A stretch of 64,000 bases of DNA from Metallyticus violacea (lineage: Eukaryota > Arthropoda > Insecta > Mantodea > Metallyticidae). The position numbers and the translations under genes are program-made. Numbering within the stretch: the first letter of the stretch is position 1; each line of letters starts with the position of its first letter. Below, piece by piece: positions 10,830 through 25,538 of this stretch. The stretch covers positions 65,639,501-65,703,500 of the forward strand of contig CM060834.1 of the NCBI GenBank assembly GCA_030762175.1, read 5' to 3'. The notes beneath the pieces are model-generated. The model was not told the DNA's origin and searched no databases. It was given only the letters and a program-made list of their open reading frames with translations.

Positions 10830-13800
10830 TTGATAGCCTGAGACAAGCATATTATGCGCAAAGAATCTCGAAAAGAAAAAAGTTTTTTTTCGAAGTTTGG
10901 AAACTACCTTAGAATCACTTTTTTTCCATTCTTATTTGAGATAACTTGTTCTCTTTCATTATACTAGTTTGATAGCCTCAGACAAGCATATTATGCGCAA
11001 AGAATCTCGAAAAGAAAAAAATTTTTTTTCGAAGTTTGGAAACTTCGTTAGAATCACTTTTTTCCGTTCTTATTTAAGTTAACTTGTTCTCTTTCATTAT
11101 ACTAGTTTTATTTCTTTAGACAAGCATATTATGCGCAAAGAATCTCGAAAAGAAAAAAATTATTTTTCGAAGTTTGGAAACTTCGTTAGAATCACTTTTT
11201 TTCCGTTCTTATTTGAGATAACTGGTTCTCTTTCATTATACTAGTTTGATAGCCTCAGACAAGCATATTATGCGCAAAGAATCTCGAAAAGAAAAAAATT
11301 TTTTTTCGAAGTTTGGAAACTTCGTTAGAATCACTTTTTTTCCGTTCTTATTTAAGATTACTGGTTCTCTTTCATTATACTAGTTTGATAGCCTCAGACA
11401 AGCATATTATGCGCAAAGAATCTCGAAAAGAAAAAAATTTTTTTTCGAAGTTTGGAAACTTCGTTAGAATCACTTTTTTTCCGTTCTTATTTGAGATAAC
11501 TTGTTCTCTTTCATTATACTTGTTTGATAGCCTTAGACAAGCATATTATGCGCAAAGAATCTCGAAAAGAAAAAAATTTTTTTTCGAAGTTTGGAAACTT
11601 CCTTAGAATCACTTTTTTTCCATTCTTATTTGAGATAACTTGTTCTCTTTCATTATACTAGTTTGATAGCCTCAGACAAGCATATTATGCGCAAAGAATC
11701 TCGAAAAGAAAAAAATTTTTTTTCGAAGTTTGGAATCTTCCTTAGAATCACTTTTTTTCCATTCTTATTTGAGATAACTTGTTCTCTTTCATTATACTAG
11801 TTTGATAGCCTCAGACAAGCATATTATGCGCAAAGAATCTCGAAAAGAAAAAAATTTTTTTTCGAAGTTTGGAATCTTCCTTAGAATCACTTTTTTTCCA
11901 TTCTTATTTGAGATAACTTGTTCTGTTTCATTATACTAGTTTGATAGCCTTAGACAAGCATATTATGCGCAAAGAATCTCGAAAAGAAAAAAATTTTTTT
12001 TCGAAGTTTGGAAACTTCGTTAGAATCACTTTTTTTCCGTTATTATTTAAGATAACTTGTTCTCTTTCATTATACTAGTTTGATAGCCTTAGACAAGCAT
12101 ATTATGCGCAAAGAATCTCGAAAAGAAAAAAATTTTTTTTTGAAGTTTGGAAACTTCGTTAGAATCACTTTTTTTCCGTTCTTATTTGAAATAACTGGTT
12201 TTCTTTCATTATACTAGTTTGATAGCCTTAGACAAGCATATTATGCGCAAAGAATCTCGAAAAGAAAAAAATTTTTTTTCGAAGTTTGGAAACTTCGTTA
12301 GAATCACTTTTTTTCCATTCTTATTTGAGATAACTTGTTCTCTTTCATTATACTTGTTTGATAGCCTGAGACAAGCCTATTATGCGCAAAGAATCTCGAA
12401 AAGAAAAAAATTTTTTTTCGAAGTTTGGAAACTACCTTTGAATCACTTTTTTTCCATTCTTATTTGAGATAACTTGTTCTCTTTCATTATACTAGTTTGA
12501 TAGCCTCAGACAAGCATATTATGCGCAAAGAATCTCGAAAAGAAAAAAATTTTTTTTCGAAGTTTGGAAACTTCGTTAGAATCACTTTTTTTCCGTTCTT
12601 ATTTAAGTTAACTTGTTCTCTTTCATTATACTAGTTTGATAGCCTCAGAAAAGCATAGATGTGCGCAAAGAATCTCGAAAAGAAAAAAAATTTTTTTTCG
12701 AAGTTTGAAAACTTCGTTAGAATCACTTTTTTTCCGTTCTTATTTGAGATAACTGGTTCTCTTTCATTATACTAGTTTGATAGCCTCAGACAAGCATATT
12801 ATGCGCAAAGAATCTCGAAAAGAAAAAAATTTTTTTTCGAAGTTTGGAAACTTACTTAGAATCACTTTTTTTCCATTCTTATTTGAGATAACTTGTTCTC
12901 TTTCATTATACTTGTTTGATAGCCTTAGACAAGCATATTATGCGCAAAGAATCTCGAAAAGAAAAAAATTTTTTTTCGAAGTTTGGAAACTTCGTTAGAA
13001 TCACTTTTTTTCCGTTCTTATTTAAGATTACTGGTTCTCTTTCATTATACTTGTTTGATAGCCTCAGACAAGCATATTATGCGCAAAGAATCTCGAAAAG
13101 AAAAAATTTTTTTTTCGAAGTTTGGAAACTTCGTTAGAATCACTTTTTTTCCGTTCTTATTTGAGATAACTGATTCTCTTTCATTATACTTGTTTGATAG
13201 CCTGAGACAGGCATATTATGCGCAAAGAATCTCGAAAAGAAAAAAATTTTTTTTCGAAGTTTGGAAACTACCTTAGAATCACTTTTTTTCCGTTCTTATT
13301 TGAGATAACTTGTTCTCTTTCATTATACTAGTTTGATAGCCTTAGACAAGCATATTATGCGCAAAGAATCTCGAAAAGAAAAAAATTTTTTTTCGAAGTT
13401 TGGAAACTTCGTTAGAATCACTTTTTTTCCATTCTTATTTGAGATAACTTGTTCTCTTTCATTATACTTGTTTGATAGCCTGAGACAAGCATATTATGCG
13501 CAAAGAATCTCGAAAAGAAAAAAGTTTTTTTTCGAAGTTTGGAAACTACCTTAGAATCACTTTTTTTCCATTCTTATTTGAGATAACTTGTTCTCTTTCA
13601 TTATACTAGTTTGATAGCCTCAGACAAGCATATTATGCGCAAAGAATCTCGAAAAGAAAAAAATTTTTTTTCGAAGTTTGGAAACTTCGTTAGAATCACT
13701 TTTTTTCCGTTCTTATTTAAGTTAACTTGTTCTCTTTCATTATACTAGTTTGATATCCTTAGACAAGCATATTATGCGCAAAGAATCTCGAAAAGAAGAA

Positions 13801-16800
13801 TATTTTTTTTCGAAGATTGGAAACCTCGTTAGAATCACTTTTTTTCCGTTCTTATTTGAGATAACTGGTTCTCTTTCATTATACTAGTTTGATTGCCTCA
13901 GACAAGCGCAAAGAATCTCGAAAAGAAAAAAATTTTTTTTCGAAGTTTGAAACTTCCTTAGAATCACATTTTTTCCATTCTTATTTGAGATAACTGGTTC
14001 TCTTTCATTATACTAGTTTGATAGCCTCAGACAACCATATTATGCGCAAAGAATCTCGAAAAGAAAAAAATTTTTTTTCGAAGTTTGGAAACTTCCTTAG
14101 AATCACTTTTTTTCCATTCTTATTTGAGATAACTTGTTCTCTTTCATTATACTTGTTTGATAGCCTTAGACAAGCATATTATGCGCAAAGAATCTCGAAA
14201 AGAAAAAAATTTTTTTTCGAAGTTTGGAAACTTCGTTAGAATCACTTTTTTTCCGTTCTTATTTAAGATCACTGGTTCTCTTTCATTATACTATTTTGAT
14301 AGCCTCAGACAAGCATATTATGCGCAAAGAATCTCGAAAAAAAAAAAATTTTTTTTCGAAGTTTGGAAACTTAGTTAGAATCACTTTTTTTCCGTTCTTA
14401 TTTGAGATAACTTGTTCTCTTTCATTATACTAGTTTGATAGCCTTAGACAAGCATATTATGCGCAAAGAATCTCGAAAAGAAAAAAATTTTTTTTCGAAG
14501 TTGGAAACTTCCTTAGAATCACTTTTTTTCCATTCTTATTTGAGATAACTTGTTCTCATTCATTATACTTGTTTGATAGCCTTAGACAAGCATATTATGC
14601 GCAAAGAATCTCGAAAAGAAAAAAATTTTTTTTCGAAGTTTGGAAACTTCCTTAGAATCACTTTTTTTCCATTCTTATTTGAAATAACTTGTTCTCTTTC
14701 ATTATACTAGTTTGATAGCCTCTGACAAGCATATTATGCGCAAAGAATGTCGAAAAGAAAAAAATTTTTTTTCGAAGTTTGTAAACTTCCTTAGAATCAC
14801 TTTTTTTCCATTCTTATTTGAGATAACTTGTTCTCTTTCATTATACTAGTTTGATAGCCTATGACAAGCATATTATGCGCAAAGAATTTCGAAAAGAAAA
14901 AAATTTTTTTTCCAAGATTGGAAACCTCGTTAGAATCACTTTTTTTCCGTTCTAATTTGAGATAACTGGTTCTCTTTCATTATACTAGTTTGATAGCCTC
15001 AGAAAAGCATAGATGTGCGCAAAGAATCTCGAAAAGAAAAAAATTTTTTTTCGAAGTTTGAAAACTTCGTTAGAATCACTTTTTTTACGTTCTTATTTGA
15101 GATAACTGGTTCTCTTTCATTATACTAGTTTGATAGCCTCAGACAAGCATATTATGCGCAAAGAATCTCGAAAAGAAAAAAATTTTTTTTCGAAGTTTGG
15201 AAACTTACTTAGAATCACTTTTTTTCCATTCTTATTTGAGATAACTTGTTCTCTTTCATTATACTTGTTTGATAGCCTTAGACAAGCATATTATGCGCAA
15301 AGAATCTCGAAAAGAAAAAAATTTTTTTTCGAAGTTTGGAAACTTCCTTAGAATCACTTTTTTTCCATTCTTATTTGAGATAACTTGTTCTCTTTCATTA
15401 TACTTGTTTGATAGCCTTAGACAAGCATATTATGCGCAAAGAATCTCGAAAAGAAAAAAATTTTTTTTCGAAGTTTGGAAACTTCCTTAGAATCACTTTT
15501 TTTCCATTCTTATTTGAAATAACTTGTTCTCTTTCATTATACTAGTTTGATAGCCTCAGACAAGCATATTATGCGCAAAGAATCTCGAAAAGAAAAAAAT
15601 TTTTTTTCGAAGTTTGGAAACTTCCTTAGAATCACTTTTTTTCCATTCTTATTTGAGATAACTTATTCTCTTTCATTATACTAGTTTGATAGCCTTAGAC
15701 AAGCATATTATGCGCAAAGAATCTCGAAAAGAAAAAAATTTTTTTTCGAAGTTTGGAAACTTCGTTAGAATCACTTTTTTTCCGTTCTTATTTAAGATAA
15801 CTTTTTCTCTTTCATTATACTAGTTTGATAGCCTTAGACAAGCATATTATGCGCAAAGAATCTCGAAAAGAAAAAAATTTTTTTTCGAAGTTTGGAAACT
15901 TCGTTAGAATCACTTTTTTTCGGTTCTTATTTGAGATAACTGGTTCTCTTTCATTATACTAGTTTGATAGCCTCAGACAAGCATATTATGCGCAAAGAAT
16001 CTCGAAAAGAAAAAAATTTTTTTTCGAAGTTTGGAAACTTCCTTAGAATCACTTTTTTTCCATTCTTATTTGAGATAACTTGTTCTCTTTCATTATACTT
16101 GTTTGATAGCCTTAGACAAGCATATTATGCGCAAAGAATCTCGAAAAGAAAAAAATTTTTTTTCGAAGTTTGAAAACTTCGTTAGAATCACTTTTTTTCC
16201 GTTCTTATTTAAGATTACTGGTTCTCTTTCATTATACTAGTTTGATAGCCTCAGACAAGCATATTATGCGCAAAGAATCTCGAAAAGAAAAAAATTTTTT
16301 TTTCGAAGTTTGGAAACTTCGTTAGAATCACTTTTTTTCCGTTTTTATATGAGATAACTTGTTCTCTTTCATTATACTAGTTTGATAGCCTTAGACAAGC
16401 ATATTATGCGCAAAGAATCTCGAAAAGAAAAAAATTTTTTTTCGAAGTTTGGAAACTTCGTTGGAATCACTTTTTTCCCGTTCTTATTTAAGATTACTGG
16501 TTCTCTTTCATTATACTAGTTTGATAGCCTCAGACAAGCATATTATGCCCAAAGAATCTCGAAAAGAAAAAAATTTTTTTTCGAAGTTTGGAAACTTCCT
16601 TAGAATCACATTTTTTCCATTCTTATTTGAGATAACTTGTTCTCTTTCATTATACTAGTTTGATAGCCTTAGACAAGCATATTATGCGCAAAGAATCACG
16701 AAAAGAAAAAAATTTTTTTCGAAGTTTGGAAACTTTGTTAGAATCACTTTTTTTCCGTTCTTATTTGAGATAACTGGTTCTCTTTCATTATACTAGTTTG

Positions 16801-19800
16801 ATAGCCTCAGACAAGCATATTATGCGCAAAGAATCTCGAAAAGAAAAAAATTTTTTTTCGAAGTTTGGTAACTTCCTTAGAATCACTTTTTTTCCATTCT
16901 TATTTGAGATAACTTGTTCTCTTTCATTATACTTGTTTGATAGCCTTAGACAAGCATATTATGCGCAAAGAATCTCGAAAACAAAAAAATTTTTTTTCGA
17001 AGTTTGGAAACTTCGTTAGAATCACTTTTTTTCCGTTCTTATTTAAGATTACTGGTTCTCTTTCATTATACTAGTTTGATAGCCTCAGACAAGCATATTA
17101 TGCGCAAAGAATCTCGAAAAAAAAAAATTTTTTTTCGAAGTTTGGAAACTACGTTAGAATCACTTTTTTTCCGTTCTTATTTGAGATAACTTGTTCTCTT
17201 TCATTATACTAGTTTGATAGCCTTAGACAAGCATATTATGCGCAAAGAATCTCGAAAAGAAAAAAATTTTTTTTCGAAGTTTAGAAACTTCCTTAGAATC
17301 ACTTTTTTTCCATTCTTATTTGAGATAACTTGTTCTCTTTCATTATACTTGTTTGATAGCCTTAGACAAGCATATTATGCGCAAAGAATCTCAAAAAGAA
17401 AAAAGTTTTTTTTCGAAGTTTGGAAACTTCCTTAGAATCACTTTTTACCATTCTTATTTGAGATAACTTGTTCTCTTTCATTATACTAGTTTGATAGCCT
17501 CAGACAAGCATATTATGCGCAAAGAATCTCGAAAAGAAAAAAATTTTTTTTCGAAGTTTGGAAACTTCCTTAGAATCACTTTTTTTCCATTCTTATTTGA
17601 GATAACTTGTTCTGTTTCATTATACTAGTTTGATAGCCTCAGACAAGCATATTGTGCGCAAAGAATCTCGAAAAGAAAAAAATTTTTTTTGGAAGTTTGG
17701 AAACTTCCTTAGAATCACTTTTTTTCCATTCTTATTTGAGATAACTTGTTCTCTTTCATTATACTAGTTTGATAGCCTTAGACAAGCATATTATGCGCAA
17801 AGAATCTCGAAAAGAAAAAAAATTTTTTTCGAAGTTTGGAAACTTCGTTAAAATCACTTTTTTTCCGTTCTTATTTAAGATAACTTGTTCTCTTTCATTA
17901 TACTAGTTTGATAGCCTTAGACAAGCATATTATGCGCAAAGAATCTCGAAAAGAAAAAAATTTTTTTTCGAAGTTTGGAAACTTCGTTAGAATCACTTTT
18001 TTTCCGTTCTTATTTGAGATAACTGGTTCTCTTTCATTATACTAGTTTGATAGCGTCAGACAAGCATATTATGCGCAAAGAATCTCGAAAAGAAAAAAAT
18101 TTTTTTTCGAAGTTTGGAAACTTCCTTAGAATCACTTTTTTTCCGTTCTTATTTGAGATAACTGGTTCTCTTTCATTATACTACTTTGATAGCGTCAGAC
18201 AAGCATATTATGCGCAAAGAATCTCGAAAAGAAAAAAATTTTTTTTCGAAGTTTGGAAACTTCCTTAGAATCACTTTTTTTCCATTCTTATTTGAGATAA
18301 CTTGTTCTCTTTCATTATACTTGTTTGATAGCCTTAGACAAGCATATTATGCGCAAAGAATCTCGAAAAGAAAAAAATTTTTTTTCGAAGTTTGGAAACT
18401 TCGTTGGAATCACATTTTTTCCGTTCTTATTTAAGATTACTGGTTCTCTTTCATTATACTAGTTTGATAGCTTCAGACAAGCATATTATGCGCAAAGAAT
18501 GTCGAAAAGAAAAAAAAATTTTATTTCGAAGTTTGGAAACTTCGTTAGAATCACTTTTTTTCCGTTCTTATTTGAGATAACTGGTTCTCTTTCATTATAC
18601 TACTTTGATAGCCTCAGAAAAGCATATTATGCGCAAAGAATCTCGAAAAAAAAAAATTTTTTTTCGAAGTTTGGAAACTTAGTTAGAATCACTTTTTTTC
18701 CGTTCTTATTTGAGATAACTTGTTCTCTTTCATTATACTAGTTTGATAGCCTTAGACAAGCATATTATGCGCAAAGAATCTCGAAAAGAAAAAAATTTTT
18801 TTTCGAAGTTTGGAAACTTCCTTAGAATCACTTTTTTTCCATTCTTATTTGAGATAACTTGTTCTCTTTCATTATACTTGTTTGATAGCCTTAGACAAGC
18901 ATATTATGCGCAAAGAATCTCGAAAAGAAAAAAATTTTTTTTCGAAGTTTGGAAACTTCCTTAGAATCACTTTTTTTCCATTCTTATTTGAAATAACTTG
19001 TTCTCTTTCATTATACTAGTTTGATAGCCTCAGACAAGCATATTATGCGCAAAGAATCTCGAAAAGAAAAAAATTTTTTTTCGAAGTTTGGAAACTTCCT
19101 TAGAATCACTTTTTTTCCATTCTTATTTGAGATAACTTGTTCTCTTTCATTATACTTGTTTGATAGCCTTAGACAAGCATATTATGCGCAAAGAATCTCG
19201 AAAAGAAAAAAATTTTTTTTCGAAGTTTGGAAACTTCGTTGGAATCACTTTTTTCCCGTTCTTATTTAAGATTACTGGTTCTCTTTCATTATACTAGTTT
19301 GATAGCCTCAGACAAGCATATTATGCCCAAAGAATCTCGAAAAGAAAAAAATTTTTTTTCGAAGTTTGGAAACTTCCTTAGAATCACATTTTTTCCATTC
19401 TTATTTGAGATAACTTGTTCTCTTTCATTATACTAGTTTGATAGCCTTAGACAAGCATATTATGCGCAAAGAATCTCGAAAAGAAAAAAATTTTTTTCGA
19501 AGTTTGGAAACTTTGTTAGAATCACTTTTTTCCGTTCTTATTTGAGATAACTGGTTCTCTTTCATTATACTACTTTAATAGCCTCAGACAAGCATATTAT
19601 GCGCAAAGAATCTCGAAAAGAAAAAAATTTTTTTTCGAAGTTTGGTAACTTCCTTAGAATCACTTTTTTTCCATTCTTATTTGAGATAACTTGTTCTCTT
19701 TCATTATACTTGTTTGATAGCCTTAGACAAGCATATTATGCGCAAAGAATCTCGAAAAAAAAAAAAATTTTTTTCGAAGTTTGGAAACTACGTTAGAATC

Positions 19801-21370
19801 ACTTTTTTTCCGTTCTTATTTGAGATAACTTGTTCTCTTTCATTATACTAGTTTGATAGCCTTAGACAAGCATATTATGCGCAAAGAATCTCGAAAAGAA
19901 AAAAATTTTTTTTCGAAGTTTAGAAACTTCCTTAGAATCACTTTTTTTCCATTCTTATTTGAGATAACTTGTTCTCTTTCATTATACTTGTTTGATAGCC
20001 TTAGACAAGCATATTATGCGCAAAGAATCTCAAAAAGAAAAAAGTTTTTTTTCGAAGTTTGGAAACTTCCTTAGAATCACTTTTTACCATTCTTATTTGA
20101 GATAACTTGTTCTCTTTCATTATACTAGTTTGATAGCCCCAGACAAGCATATTATGCGCAAAGAATCTCGAAAAGAATAAAATTTTTTTTCGAAGTTTGG
20201 AAACTTCCTTAGAATCACTTTTTTTCCATTCTTATTTGAGATAACTTGTTCTCTTTCATTATACTAGTTTGATAGCCTTAGACAAGCATATTATGCGCAA
20301 AGAATCTCGAAAAGAAAAAAATTTTTTTCGAAGTTTGGAAACTTCGTTAGAATCACTTTTTTTCCGTTCTTATTTGAGATAACTGGTTCTCTTTCATTAT
20401 ACTAGTTTGATAGCGTCAGGCAAGCATATTATGCGCAAAGAATCTCGAAAAGAAAAAAATTTTTTTTCGAAGTTTGGAAACTTCGTTGGAATCACATTTT
20501 TTCCGTTCTTATTTAAGATTACTGGTTCTCTTTCATTATACTAGTTTGATAGCTTCAGACAAGCATGTTATTTGCAAAGAATGTCGAAAAGAAAAAAATT
20601 TTATTTCGAAGTTTGGAAACTTCGTTAGAATCACTTTTTTTCCGTTCTTATTTGAGATAACTGGTTCTCTTTCATTATACTACTTTGATAGCCTCAGAAA
20701 AGCATATTATGCGCAAAGAATCTCGAAAAGAAGAATATTTTTTTTCGAAGATTGGAAACCTCGTTAGAATCACTTTTTTTCCGTTCTTATTTGAGATAAC
20801 TGGTTCTCTTTCATTATACTAGTTTGATTGCCTCAGACAAGCGCAAAGAATCTCGAAAAGAAAAAAATTTTTTTTCGAAGTTTGGAAACTTCCTTAGAAT
20901 CACATTTTTTCCATTCTTATTTGAGATAACTGGTTCTCTTTCATTATACTAGTTTGATAGCCTCAGACAACCATATTATGCGCAAAGAATCTCGAAAAGA
21001 AAAAAATTTTTTTTCGAAGTTTGGAAACTTCCTTAGAATCACTTTTTTTCCATTCTTATTTGAGATAACTTGTTCTCTTTCATTATACTTGTTTGATAGC
21101 CTTAGACAAGCATATTATGCGCAAAGAATCTCGAAAAGAAAAAAATTTTTTTTCGAAGTTTGGAAACTTCGTTAGAATCACTTTTTTTCCGTTCTTATTT
21201 AAGATCACTGGTTCTCTTTCATTATACTATTTTGATAGCCTCAGACAAGCATATTATGCGCAAAGAATCTCGAAAAAAAAAAAATTTTTTTTCGAAGTTT
21301 GGAAACTTAGTTAGAATCACTTTTTTTCCGTTCTTATTTGAGATAACTTGTTCTCTTTCATTATACTAGT

Positions 21371-23454
21371 TTGATAGCCTTAGACAAGCATATTATGCGC
21401 AAAGAATCTCGAAAAGAAAAAAATTTTTTTTCGAAGTTGGAAACTTCCTTAGAATCACTTTTTTTCCATTCTTATTTGAGATAACTTGTTCTCATTCATT
21501 ATACTTGTTTGATAGCCTTAGACAAGCATATTATGCGCAAAGAATCTCGAAAAGAAAAAAATTTTTTTTCGAAGTTTGGAAACTTCCTTAGAATCACTTT
21601 TTTTCCATTCTTATTTGAAATAACTTGTTCTCTTTCATTATACTAGTTTGATAGCCTCTGACAAGCATATTATGCGCAAAGAATCTCGAAAAGAAAAAAA
21701 TTTTTTTTCGAAGTTTGGAAACTTCGTTAGAATCACTTTTTTTCCATTCTTATTTGAGATAACTTGTTCTCTTTCATTATACTAGTTTGATAGCCTATGA
21801 CAAGCATATTATGCGCAAAGAATTTCGAAAAGAAAAAAATTTTTTTTCCAAGATTGGAAACCTCGTTAGAATCACTTTTTTTCCGTTCTTATTTGAGATA
21901 ACTGGTTCTCTTTCATTATACTAGTTTGATAGCCTCAGACAAGCATATTATGCGCAAAGAATCTCGAAAAGAAAAAATTTTTTTTTCGAAGTTTGGAAAC
22001 TTCGTTAGAATCACTTTTTTTCCGTTCTTATTTGAGATAACTTGTTCTCTTTCATTATACTAGTTTGATAGCCTTAGACAAGCATATTATGCGCAAAGAA
22101 TCTCGAAAGGAAAAAATTTTTTTTTCGAAGTTTGGAAACTTCGTTAGAATCACTTTTTTTCCGTTCTTATTTGAGATAACTTGTTCTCTTTCATTATACT
22201 AGTTTGATAGCCTTAGACAAGCATATTATGCGCAAAGAATCTCGAAAGGAAAAAAATTTTTTTTCGAAGTTTGGAAACTTCGTTAGAATCACTTTTTTTC
22301 CGTTCTTATTTGAGATAACTGGTTCTCTTTCATTATACTTGTTTGATAGCCTGAGACAGGCATATTATGCGCAAAGAATCTCGAAAAGAAAAAAATTTTT
22401 TTTCGAAGTTTGGAAACTACCTTAGAATCACTTTTTTTCCGTTCTTATTTGAGATAACTTGTTCTCTTTCATTATACTAGTTTGATAGCCTTAGACAAGC
22501 ATATTATGCGCAAAGAATCTCGAAAAGAAAAAAATTTTTTTTCGAAGTTTGGAAACTTCGTTAGAATCACTTTTTTTCCATTCTTATTTGAGATAACTTG
22601 TTCTCTTTCATTATACTTGTTTGATAGCCTGAGACAAGCATATTATGAGCAAAGAATCTCGAAAAGAAAAAAGTTTTTTTTCGAAGTTTGGAAACTACTT
22701 TAGAATCACTTTTTTTCCATTCTTATTTGAGATAACTTGTTCTCTTTCATTATACTAGTTTGATAGCCTCAGACAAGCATATTATGCGCAAAGAATCTCG
22801 AAAAGAAAAAAATTTTTTTTCGAAGTTTGGAAACTTCGTTAAAATCACTTTTTTTCCGTTCTTATTTAAGATTACTGGTTCTCTTTCATTATACTAGTTT
22901 GATAGCCTCAGACAAGCATATTATGCGCAAAGAATCTCGAAAAGAAAAAAATTTTTTTTCGAAGTTTGGAAACTTCGTTAGAATCACTTTTTTTCCGTTC
23001 TTATTTGAGATAACTGGTTCTCTTTCATTATACTAGTTTGATAGCCTCAGACAAGCATATTATGCGCAAAGAATCTCGAAAAGAAAAAAATTTTTTTTCG
23101 AAGTTTGGAAACTTCCTTAGAATCACTTTTTTTCCATTCTTATTTGAGAAAACTTGTTCTCTTTCATTATACTTGTTTGATAGCCTTAGACAAGCATATT
23201 ATGCGCAAAGAATCTCGAAAAGAAAAAAATTTTTTTTCGAAGTTTGGAAACTTCGTTAGAATCACTTTTTTTCCGTTCTTATTTAAGATTACTGGTTCTC
23301 GTTCATTATACTAGTTTGATAGCCTCAGACAAGCATATTATGCGCAAAGAATCTCGAAAAGAAAAAAATTTTTTTTCGAAGTTTGGAAACTTCCTTAGAA
23401 TCACTTTTTTTCCATTCTTATTAGAGATAACTTGTTCTCTTTCATTATACTAGT
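21371..23454 (+). repeat. 15-monomer tandem duplication, left copy (2084 bp)
   Basis: This 2084-bp segment is repeated directly downstream at 23455-25538. Marker variants fall at identical relative places in both copies: CGAAGTTGGAAAC near the start, the CCAAGATTGG monomer, ATTATGAGCAAAG, CTTCGTTAAAATCAC, TTGAGAAAACTTG and TCTCGTTCATT. Everything I compared between the copies was the same except around the joint, so the event looks recent. Confidence 0.85.
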
Positions 23455-25538
23455 TTGATAGCCTCAGACAAGCATATTATGCGCAAAGAATCTCGAAAAG
23501 AAAAAAATTTTTTTTCGAAGTTGGAAACTTCCTTAGAATCACTTTTTTTCCATTCTTATTTGAGATAACTTGTTCTCATTCATTATACTTGTTTGATAGC
23601 CTTAGACAAGCATATTATGCGCAAAGAATCTCGAAAAGAAAAAAATTTTTTTTCGAAGTTTGGAAACTTCCTTAGAATCACTTTTTTTCCATTCTTATTT
23701 GAAATAACTTGTTCTCTTTCATTATACTAGTTTGATAGCCTCTGACAAGCATATTATGCGCAAAGAATCTCGAAAAGAAAAAAATTTTTTTTCGAAGTTT
23801 GGAAACTTCGTTAGAATCACTTTTTTTCCATTCTTATTTGAGATAACTTGTTCTCTTTCATTATACTAGTTTGATAGCCTATGACAAGCATATTATGCGC
23901 AAAGAATTTCGAAAAGAAAAAAATTTTTTTTCCAAGATTGGAAACCTCGTTAGAATCACTTTTTTTCCGTTCTTATTTGAGATAACTGGTTCTCTTTCAT
24001 TATACTAGTTTGATAGCCTCAGACAAGCATATTATGCGCAAAGAATCTCGAAAAGAAAAAATTTTTTTTTCGAAGTTTGGAAACTTCGTTAGAATCACTT
24101 TTTTTCCGTTCTTATTTGAGATAACTTGTTCTCTTTCATTATACTAGTTTGATAGCCTTAGACAAGCATATTATGCGCAAAGAATCTCGAAAGGAAAAAA
24201 TTTTTTTTTCGAAGTTTGGAAACTTCGTTAGAATCACTTTTTTTCCGTTCTTATTTGAGATAACTTGTTCTCTTTCATTATACTAGTTTGATAGCCTTAG
24301 ACAAGCATATTATGCGCAAAGAATCTCGAAAGGAAAAAAATTTTTTTTCGAAGTTTGGAAACTTCGTTAGAATCACTTTTTTTCCGTTCTTATTTGAGAT
24401 AACTGGTTCTCTTTCATTATACTTGTTTGATAGCCTGAGACAGGCATATTATGCGCAAAGAATCTCGAAAAGAAAAAAATTTTTTTTCGAAGTTTGGAAA
24501 CTACCTTAGAATCACTTTTTTTCCGTTCTTATTTGAGATAACTTGTTCTCTTTCATTATACTAGTTTGATAGCCTTAGACAAGCATATTATGCGCAAAGA
24601 ATCTCGAAAAGAAAAAAATTTTTTTTCGAAGTTTGGAAACTTCGTTAGAATCACTTTTTTTCCATTCTTATTTGAGATAACTTGTTCTCTTTCATTATAC
24701 TTGTTTGATAGCCTGAGACAAGCATATTATGAGCAAAGAATCTCGAAAAGAAAAAAGTTTTTTTTCGAAGTTTGGAAACTACTTTAGAATCACTTTTTTT
24801 CCATTCTTATTTGAGATAACTTGTTCTCTTTCATTATACTAGTTTGATAGCCTCAGACAAGCATATTATGCGCAAAGAATCTCGAAAAGAAAAAAATTTT
24901 TTTTCGAAGTTTGGAAACTTCGTTAAAATCACTTTTTTTCCGTTCTTATTTAAGATTACTGGTTCTCTTTCATTATACTAGTTTGATAGCCTCAGACAAG
25001 CATATTATGCGCAAAGAATCTCGAAAAGAAAAAAATTTTTTTTCGAAGTTTGGAAACTTCGTTAGAATCACTTTTTTTCCGTTCTTATTTGAGATAACTG
25101 GTTCTCTTTCATTATACTAGTTTGATAGCCTCAGACAAGCATATTATGCGCAAAGAATCTCGAAAAGAAAAAAATTTTTTTTCGAAGTTTGGAAACTTCC
25201 TTAGAATCACTTTTTTTCCATTCTTATTTGAGAAAACTTGTTCTCTTTCATTATACTTGTTTGATAGCCTTAGACAAGCATATTATGCGCAAAGAATCTC
25301 GAAAAGAAAAAAATTTTTTTTCGAAGTTTGGAAACTTCGTTAGAATCACTTTTTTTCCGTTCTTATTTAAGATTACTGGTTCTCGTTCATTATACTAGTT
25401 TGATAGCCTCAGACAAGCATATTATGCGCAAAGAATCTCGAAAAGAAAAAAATTTTTTTTCGAAGTTTGGAAACTTCCTTAGAATCACTTTTTTTCCATT
25501 CTTATTAGAGATAACTTGTTCTCTTTCATTATACTAGT
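23455..25538 (+). repeat. 15-monomer tandem duplication, right copy (2084 bp)
   Basis: Second copy of 21371-23454. The joint lies inside its first monomer. That monomer starts like the one at 25539 (GCCTCAGAC) but continues with CGAAGTTGGAAAC as in the monomer at 21371 (which starts GCCTTAGAC). This hybrid is what an unequal exchange between two out-of-register monomers would leave, and it places the crossover within about 50 bp (roughly 23465-23518). Confidence 0.85.

Larger units (their letters stand above)
1..15963 (+). repeat. Block A: mosaic of variant monomers
   Basis: About 115 monomers. Order-specific variants make this stretch recognisable again further on: 280, 765 and about 1114 recur at 15964, 16449 and 16798 (offset 15684), and later positions recur in block B at other offsets. 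The block has internal duplications: about 2.4-3.9 kb recurs at 13.8-15.3 kb (offset 11386); about 3.6-4.4 kb at 9.86 kb (offset 6255) and 12.64 kb; and about 7.0-7.9 kb at 11.7-12.6 kb (offset 4723). The first monomer, with TTTTTATATGAG in its tail, is repeated at about 557-696. No gene or foreign insertion is present. Confidence 0.8.

Noticed and set aside
11313..11606. Short open reading frames of 61-97 codons on the + strand, repeated across the window
   Set aside because: They are frames through the satellite. The monomer length of 139 is one more than a multiple of three, so each frame shifts at every copy and soon meets a stop. Most depend on TTG as a start, none exceeds 97 codons, and no recognisable domain is present. 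No comparable frame was found on the minus strand.
21371..25538. Assembly artefact as the sole explanation of the 2084-bp duplication
   Set aside because: It cannot be excluded without reads. However, the hybrid monomer at the joint and similar events of other sizes elsewhere (1797, 5138, 5551 bp) fit biological unequal exchange, so it is kept as a finding with that caveat.
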